40,982 bases of DNA from an uncultured Verrucomicrobia subdivision 3 bacterium (GTDB taxonomy: Bacteria > Verrucomicrobiota > Verrucomicrobiia > Limisphaerales > UBA11358): the NCBI GenBank assembly GCA_903884535.1, contig CAISEZ010000017.1, positions 1-40,982 on the forward strand. Direction: 5' to 3'. This document shows positions 36,163 to 40,982 of this stretch, one piece after another; positions within the stretch are counted from its first letter, which is position 1; each line of letters begins with the position of its first letter. The notes under the pieces were generated by a model. It worked only from the letters and a program-made list of their open reading frames with translations, did no database searches and was not told the origin of the DNA. The position numbers and the translations under genes are program-made.

Positions 36163-37418
36163 ATATGAATCCGTCGAACCAAAATTTTGCCAATCCTCCG
36201 AAATCCGGTCTCGGTCTGGGGGCGTTGCCCGTCGTGATGATGGCGCTGGGTGGAATTCTCACCCTGCTTGGTGCGCTGGTCAGCTTCCATAAAAACGGCG
36301 GCGTTGAATTGGGGATTTCCTGGCTGCTCGCGTTCATGTTCTTTTTGAGCATCGCGCTCGGCTGTTTGTTTTTGGTGCTGGTGCATCACCTGACTGACGC
36401 CGGTTGGTCGGTCGGCATCCGCCGTTTCAATGAACACATCGCCGCGCTGTTGTTTCCGCAGCTCGCGTTGATGTTTTTGCCGGTAGCGCTGCTCGCGCCG
36501 AAAATTTATTCATGGATGACGATTGATCCGGCGACCGACAACACTGTGGCTGCCAAATTGCCGGTGTTCACCATGCCTGGATTCTGGATTGCGTCGGCCG
36601 TTTTATTTGGCATCTGGTGGCTGCTCACCTCGCAGTTGAAACGCTGGTCGCTCAAGCAGGACGAAACCGGCGCGGCCGAATGCACGCACAAGATGCGTTT
36701 CCACTCCGGCTGGGGGATCGTGGCGTTTGCGGTGACGCTGACCTTTTGCGGCGTGCTGTGGATGAAATCGCTCCAACACGAATGGTATTCCGCGATGTAT
36801 GGCGTTTATTTCTTCGGCAGCAGCACCTGGGTTGCGCTGGCCACGGTTTATATTCTCACCGTCCGCTTGAAATGTCGGGGCGTGATCAGCGGCGTGTTTC
36901 AGGATGGAAGTTTCTATTTCATCGGCGTGCTGTTTTTCGCGTTCACTGTTTTTCAGGCCTACACCGAATTCGCGCAATACTTCGTTGTCTGGAACGCCAA
37001 CATGCCGTCGGAAACGTTCTGGTATCTCATCCGCGAAAACGGTTCGTGGTGGACGGTCAGCCTGATTTTGATCTTCGGCCATTTCATGATTCCGTTTTTC
37101 ATCCTGCTGCCGGTCGCGGTGAAAAGTAATGCCAAAGTCGTCATCCCCGTCTGCCTCTGGGCGTGGGCCATGCACGCGCTGGATCTGGCGTTTAACATTT
37201 TGCCCGCGCGGCATCCGCACGGTTATCCGTGGCAATGGCTCGGTTTGGAACTCGGCTGTTTTCTTTTGATGGGCGGATATTTGTTGCGTTCGCTGGATAA
37301 AAATTTCGCCCAGCACGCGCCGTATCCGCAGAAAGATCCGCGTCTGCTCGAAGCCATGGGCGTGAATATGAATGTCGCCAACGATCTCGCTGGCACCAAC
37401 CCGGCGGAGGCTAACTGA
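36159..37418 (+). CDS. actF: Alternative complex III subunit ActF, NrfD-like membrane protein
   Basis: A 419-residue integral membrane protein with about ten helices, distantly like ActC. Family text includes FWIASAVLFGIWWLLTSQLKRWSLKQDE, MSLQHEWYSAMYGVYFFGSS-like sequence after helix 4, and FAYTEFAQYF-like helix 6. It is thought to contribute to the proton path or quinone site. It overlaps actE by 4 bp and shares one base with the next small gene (TGATG). Confidence 0.9.
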   Translation: MNMNPSNQNFANPPKSGLGLGALPVVMMALGGILTLLGALVSFHKNGGVELGISWLLAFMFFLSIALGCLFLVLVHHLTDAGWSVGIRRFNEHIAALLFPQLALMFLPVALLAPKIYSWMTIDPATDNTVAAKLPVFTMPGFWIASAVLFGIWWLLTSQLKRWSLKQDETGAAECTHKMRFHSGWGIVAFAVTLTFCGVLWMKSLQHEWYSAMYGVYFFGSSTWVALATVYILTVRLKCRGVISGVFQDGSFYFIGVLFFAFTVFQAYTEFAQYFVVWNANMPSETFWYLIRENGSWWTVSLILIFGHFMIPFFILLPVAVKSNAKVVIPVCLWAWAMHALDLAFNILPARHPHGYPWQWLGLELGCFLLMGGYLLRSLDKNFAQHAPYPQKDPRLLEAMGVNMNVANDLAGTNPAEAN

Positions 37419-37786
37419 TGAACCTGCAAACCCTCAACCGTTCGTCCGCCGCCGGTATCGGAGTGCTCATCGTCAGCGTGATTTTTGCCGTGCTGTCCGT
37501 GGCCGTGAAATTATTGGCAACCGCACCGGCCATTGATGCGGACCGTGACGCCGCGCGCGCCAAAGCGCTGACAGAAATCCGCACGGCGGAAATCGCTTCG
37601 CTGAACTATGGCGGTTGGGTTGACCAATCGCGCGGAATCGTCCGTCTGCCCATTGCCACCGCCGAACAATTGGCCGCGCAAGCGTGGCAAAACCCGTCGT
37701 CGGCCCGTGCCGATTTGACCGCCCGCGCCGAAAAGGCCGCTGCGCCCGCCCCAAAGGCACCTGAAAAACCGAGTGCATTTGAATGA
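37418..37786 (+). CDS. Small single-helix membrane protein of the respiratory operon
   Basis: A 122-residue protein with one N-terminal transmembrane helix (residues about 12-33) and a periplasmic tail. The middle reads YGGWVDQSRGIVRLPIATAEQLAAQ. From memory, a similar GWVD...G.VR.PI..A pattern occurs in small proteins within other complex III and oxidase clusters, but I cannot name a family. The end is Ala/Pro/Lys-rich. It sits between actF and the CcoN-like gene, overlapping both by 1-4 bp, so it may be an accessory subunit bridging the two modules. Confidence 0.7.
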   Translation: MNLQTLNRSSAAGIGVLIVSVIFAVLSVAVKLLATAPAIDADRDAARAKALTEIRTAEIASLNYGGWVDQSRGIVRLPIATAEQLAAQAWQNPSSARADLTARAEKAAAPAPKAPEKPSAFE

Positions 37787-39219
37787 ACTTGAACGAAAAT
37801 AAAATTTCCACCGACGCCGAGATCAACGCCTCGTTGCGCGTGTCGCTGCTCGCCTTGTTTGGCGGCGCGGCCGTGTGGCTCGTGGTCGGACTGGCGTTGA
37901 GCATTGCCGCTTCGCTGACCTTTCATCTGCCGAACATGTTCGCGGATTGTTCCTGCCTGACTTACGGCCACGCCGCGCCCGCCGCGAATGACGCGTTGCT
38001 CTACGGCTTTTGCATTCCCGCTGGACTCGGCGTGATCCTCTGGATTTTTGCGCGCCTCGGCCAGACGCCGCTGGCGTTGTCGATTGTGCCGGTCGTCGCC
38101 GCGAACCTCTGGCATCTTGGCGTCTTCATCGGACTCGTGGGCATTTTGTTCGGCCAGACCAGCGGTCACACTTGGCTGGAATTTTCCCGCGCCTCTTCGG
38201 TGCTACTGTTCGCCGCTTTCATTTTGATCGCCGTTACCGCCGCCGCCACATTTGGTGCCCGGCGCAATCGCGAGCTGCAGCCAACGCATTGGTTTTTGTT
38301 CGCCGCGTTGCTGTGGTTCCCGTGGATTTATTCGACGGCGAATTTGTTGCTCGCGCCCAACCAGCCGGTTCGCGGCGTCGCGCAGCCGATCATCGGCTGG
38401 TGGTTCGCAAACAATCTTGTTTTCGTCTGGCTCGCATTGGTCGGCATCGGCACGGCGTTTTATCTTTTACCAAAAATTGCCGCCCGTCCGCTGGCGACCA
38501 CCGGCTACGCGTTGTTCGCGTTTCTCACCCTGATTTTCTTCGGTGCCTGGTGCGGCATTCCCGCCGGTGCGCCGGTGCCCGCGTGGCTGCCGACCTTTAG
38601 CCGCATCGCCGGTGCGTTGTTAATTGTGCCGCTGATCGCGCTGGTCATCGTCGTCGGCAAAACCGTTTGTGGTGCCAAGGTTAGTTGCAACGGTGGACCG
38701 TTTTGCTTCACCAAATTCGGCATGGTTTGTTTTATTTTGTCCGGCCTGATGTATGTCGCCGAGGTTTGTCCGCGCCACACCCGGTTCTTGGAATTCACCT
38801 GGTTTGCTCCGGCGCAGGTGCAACTGCAACTGCTCGGCTTTTTTGCGATGGTCGTGTTCGGCGCAATTTACGAACTGCTGCCCGGCGTGATGAACCAGCC
38901 GCTGCCATTTCCCAAATTCGCCAAGGCGCACTTTTTCGTTTCCATTTTTGGCGTGGCGCTGTTTGTGATTCCGCTGGCGATTGCCGGGGTGGAGCAGGGG
39001 ATTAAATTGCATAACCCGGACATTGCGCTGGCCGATGCGAATCAATCGGCCTTGATGTTTCTCCGCATCAGCACCACCGGCCAACTGTTCCTACTGTTCG
39101 GCGCACTTTTGTTTGCCGTGAATATTTTCGTCATGACGATCCAGTGGAAAATCGCGCTGCTCAAGGCGGCGTTCGCGGCCATCACCGCTCCGCTGCCTGT
39201 CTCGGAGGTGAAAGCATGA
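37783..39219 (+). CDS. CcoN-like haem-copper oxidase subunit I without metal ligands
   Basis: A 478-residue, roughly 12-helix protein clearly derived from cbb3 oxidase subunit I. Helix VI (GWWFANNLVFVWL) aligns without gaps to CcoN QWWYGHNAV, but the CuB histidine is N210. In helix VII the HH pair is P260-A261 and the cross-linked tyrosine is G254. In the helix carrying both haem ligands, HVH is Q345-V346-Q347. The helix II haem histidine aligns with A68; H63 is five residues away. It should therefore hold no haem b, haem b3 or CuB in the usual sites and cannot be a normal oxygen reductase. Cysteines cluster at 56, 58, 296, 302, 308 and 316. A structural or proton-related role is inference. 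Confidence 0.8.
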   Translation: MNLNENKISTDAEINASLRVSLLALFGGAAVWLVVGLALSIAASLTFHLPNMFADCSCLTYGHAAPAANDALLYGFCIPAGLGVILWIFARLGQTPLALSIVPVVAANLWHLGVFIGLVGILFGQTSGHTWLEFSRASSVLLFAAFILIAVTAAATFGARRNRELQPTHWFLFAALLWFPWIYSTANLLLAPNQPVRGVAQPIIGWWFANNLVFVWLALVGIGTAFYLLPKIAARPLATTGYALFAFLTLIFFGAWCGIPAGAPVPAWLPTFSRIAGALLIVPLIALVIVVGKTVCGAKVSCNGGPFCFTKFGMVCFILSGLMYVAEVCPRHTRFLEFTWFAPAQVQLQLLGFFAMVVFGAIYELLPGVMNQPLPFPKFAKAHFFVSIFGVALFVIPLAIAGVEQGIKLHNPDIALADANQSALMFLRISTTGQLFLLFGALLFAVNIFVMTIQWKIALLKAAFAAITAPLPVSEVKA

Positions 39220-40100
39220 AAACCGGCATCGGCATATTTTTCGCGACGGTGTTCGCGCTGGGCGCTTCCTGGTGTGGGCTCGTGTTGGCACCGACGTTGC
39301 AGCTCGGCGGCGCCAAATTGGAAACCGTGTTGAATTCCACCGACACCTATCCGGTCCAGCGCACCGGTGACGCAACGCTTGGCTTGCAGATTTATCGCGC
39401 CAATGGCTGCGCTGCCTGCCACACCGAGCAGGTTCGGCAGGACGGCGTCGCCTGCGAAGTGTCGCTGACCGGACTCGGCAACAATCCGCCGGATGGTTTC
39501 AAGAAATTTCTCCAGTCCATCGAGACCTTGCCGGAATGGCAAGATCACAGCAAGGAATTGTCCGCGGCATTTGCCACTTGGGACGGAACGCTGCCCAAGG
39601 TGGTCATTGCTTGGACTGATAAAGACAGCGCGGACAAGATGGCCGATCTTTTGAAAGCCGCTGGTTGTAAATCGGAGTCCCGCATTTACGCCTTTGGTCC
39701 GGACATCGCCCGCGATTGGGGCGTGCGCCACAGCGTGGCCGCCGATTTTCTCTACGACAATCCCGTGCAACTCGGTAGCCTGCGCGCCGGACCGGATCTC
39801 GCCAACGTCGGGGTCCGCATGGGCGATGCGAACATTCAGTTGCAGCATCTTTACGCACCGCAGGCCGGCGCCAAAAATTCCACGATGCCCGCGTTTCGTT
39901 ATCTGTTTGAAGTGAAAAAAATCGGTGACGCGCCGTCGCCGGACGCCGTGAAGCTGCCCAAGGAATTTGCGCCCGCCGCCGATTATGAAGTCGTGCCGAA
40001 ACCGGAAGCGCGTCAGTTGGTCGCCTATCTTTTAAGCCTACGTGCCAACGTGCCGCTTTACGAAGCCCCGTTCACGCCGGTCATCTCCGCCAAGCCATGA
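39216..40100 (+). CDS. CcoO-like mono-haem cytochrome c with an inserted domain
   Basis: A 294-residue cytochrome c with an N-terminal anchor (residues about 5-25). CAACH is at 65-69 (IYRANGCAACHTEQVR), and a CcoO-like second half follows: DWGVRHSVAADFLYDNPVQLGSLRAGPDLANVG with GPDL at 192-195 and MPAF (M224, likely axial ligand). Between the two, residues about 78-150 are extra compared with ordinary CcoO and look like a small alpha/beta domain (PKVVIAWTDKDSADKMADLLKAAG). The ATG at 39216 overlaps the stop of the CcoN-like gene. With its partner lacking haem and copper, it probably carries electrons for complex III rather than feeding an oxygen-reducing site. Confidence 0.82.
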   Translation: MKTGIGIFFATVFALGASWCGLVLAPTLQLGGAKLETVLNSTDTYPVQRTGDATLGLQIYRANGCAACHTEQVRQDGVACEVSLTGLGNNPPDGFKKFLQSIETLPEWQDHSKELSAAFATWDGTLPKVVIAWTDKDSADKMADLLKAAGCKSESRIYAFGPDIARDWGVRHSVAADFLYDNPVQLGSLRAGPDLANVGVRMGDANIQLQHLYAPQAGAKNSTMPAFRYLFEVKKIGDAPSPDAVKLPKEFAPAADYEVVPKPEARQLVAYLLSLRANVPLYEAPFTPVISAKP

Positions 40101-40705
40101 GCGACGAATCCAATTCCGGCGATTGCGCCTTGACAGCGGACGAATCAACTGTAGAGCGCTCGACAGTGCCGATGTGGATCGTTGTGTTCACGCTGATCTT
40201 GTTGTTTGTCGGTGGCATTTATTTCGACCGGCACAGCGGCTGGTTTAATCCGCAGGTTTACGGTTCGTTCAGCTCGGCGGAACAATTGGAAGCCTACCAG
40301 CCCAAGTCCGGCGCGGCGGCGGCGCGGGCGCACGGCAAAGTCGTTTATGAAGCCGTCTGCGGCATCTGCCACGGACTGGACGGACGCGGCAAACCTGGCC
40401 AGGCACCGGCACTTGCCGGTTCCGAGTGGGTGCTCACCAAAGGTATCAATCGCCTCGCACACATTCCGCTGCAAGGCGTCAGCGGCGTGATCCGGGTGGA
40501 AGGTCAGGATTGGAATTTGAACATGGCTGCAATGGGGGCCGCTTTACCCGACGAAGACCTCGCCGGCGTTCTCAGCTACATCCGCAGTGCTTGGGGCAAC
40601 CAAGCCGGCACCGTCACAGCCGACGACATCAAAAAAATCCGCGCGGAGATGGGCAAGAGCGTGCAGCCGATGAGTGGCCAGCAGATTATGAGCTTGCCGG
40701 ATTAG
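40097..40705 (+). CDS. CcoP-like membrane-anchored cytochrome c
   Basis: A 202-residue protein with a single helix at about 26-44 (MWIVVFTLILLFVGGIYFD) and one cytochrome c domain. The haem motif is CGICH (88-92), in VVYEAVCGICHGLDGRGKPGQAPALAGSEWV; a methionine in NLNMAAMGAALPDEDLAGVLSYIR is the probable axial ligand. True CcoP has two haems, so this is a reduced version or a general class I cytochrome. It ends the operon with TAG and overlaps the CcoO-like gene by 4 bp. It may be the electron shuttle between complex III and a terminal oxidase coded elsewhere. Confidence 0.85.
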   Translation: MSDESNSGDCALTADESTVERSTVPMWIVVFTLILLFVGGIYFDRHSGWFNPQVYGSFSSAEQLEAYQPKSGAAAARAHGKVVYEAVCGICHGLDGRGKPGQAPALAGSEWVLTKGINRLAHIPLQGVSGVIRVEGQDWNLNMAAMGAALPDEDLAGVLSYIRSAWGNQAGTVTADDIKKIRAEMGKSVQPMSGQQIMSLPD

Positions 40706-40857
40706 TCCGGCGGCCCAGCTTGCATTTTGATTGCGATGGATTGGGTGCCCCGCAACTCAAGTTTAATTTCCATTTGGATGCTGCCCGGCTCACCGCAGTG
40801 TTTATGATTTGCCCCGTGCATTTTCCCTACGCCGTTGGCGTGCCAGGTAAAAAGATA

Positions 40858-40889
40858 AAACCCTTATTGCACTCGTGAAACAAGGGGAT
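40858..40889 (-). terminator. Possible terminator of the tRNA-Ala transcript
   Basis: On the minus strand, CCCTT and AAGGG arms (about 40883-40887 and 40861-40865) surround a loop of about 17 bases and are followed by TTTTATCTTTTT. The stem is short and the loop long, so this is tentative. The remaining 40706-40857 stretch shows no gene. Confidence 0.35.
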
Positions 40890-40905
40890 TTACCGGCGAA
40901 TTAAA

Positions 40906-40981
40906 TGGTGGAGCCTAGGGGGTTCGAACCCCTGACCTTCTCATTGCGAACGAGACGCTCTACCAACTGAGCTAAGACCCC
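40906..40981 (-). tRNA. tRNA-Ala (anticodon CGC), CCA encoded
   Basis: A full 76-base cloverleaf on the minus strand. Acceptor GGGGTCT pairs with AGGCTCC and includes the G3:U70 pair that marks alanine tRNAs. D stem GCTC/GAGC; anticodon stem TCTCG/TGAGA with loop TTCGCAA, anticodon CGC (codon GCG); T stem AGGGG/CCCCT with TTCGAAC loop. The CCA end is encoded (40908-40906). The gene ends one base from the window edge. Confidence 0.95.
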
Positions 40982-40982
40982 A

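Overview
The window reads as chromosomal DNA of a Verrucomicrobiota member, most likely near the Pedosphaera/Limisphaerales group. This is inferred from gene content: an alternative complex III operon, secreted proteins with Thr/Asn/Ser-rich STN-type C-terminal modules, a YHYH protein pair and a secreted sulfatase. No rRNA or other strict marker is present, so the taxonomy is tentative. The DNA is moderately GC-rich and densely coding on both strands. I see no phage, insertion sequence, CRISPR array or integrase.

Layout. 205-2203 (+): an ECF-type sigma factor and a TetA-like MFS exporter. 2328-18978: a copper-handling island of four transcription units. (a) 3224-2328 (-): orphan receiver protein, then a Spy-like periplasmic protein. 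(b) 7982-3386 (-): two YHYH proteins, then a natural fusion of an MbnP-like copper-binding domain to a di-haem MbnH/MauG-like peroxidase. (c) 16498-8088 (-): multicopper oxidase, CusB-like adaptor, CusA-like RND pump, sulfatase and a small Ig-like membrane-anchored protein. (d) 16688-18978 (+): CusR/CusS-like response regulator and sensor kinase. Each unit is preceded by the same 22-bp site: two 11-bp direct repeats, the second always CTTAAGGTTNN, lying exactly 6 bp upstream of a -10-like hexamer. This looks like one regulon under the local two-component system.

19049-20208 (-) is a hemW-like gene split by a frameshift exactly at a 7-bp tandem repeat. It is followed by a cold-shock protein gene (20473-20261, -) and a gltB-gltD-receiver-like operon (27131-20623, -). 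27518-29509 holds a prepilin-like gene with a strong terminator, a secreted protein of unknown function and a DUF3047 protein.

29705-40705 (+) is one tight respiratory operon in which all neighbouring genes overlap by 1-4 bp: actA-actB-actC-actD-actE-actF (alternative complex III, quinol:cytochrome c oxidoreductase), a small membrane protein, and three genes resembling the cbb3 oxidase subunits CcoN, CcoO and CcoP. The CcoN-like subunit aligns well with true CcoN but has lost the CuB histidines, the active-site tyrosine and the haem histidines. The cluster therefore looks like complex III joined to an oxidase-derived module that cannot be a conventional oxygen reductase. The window closes with a tRNA-Ala(CGC) gene on the minus strand.

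The two best candidates for undescribed biology are this metal-free CcoN-like module and the copper regulon containing the YHYH/MbnP-MbnH fusion operon.
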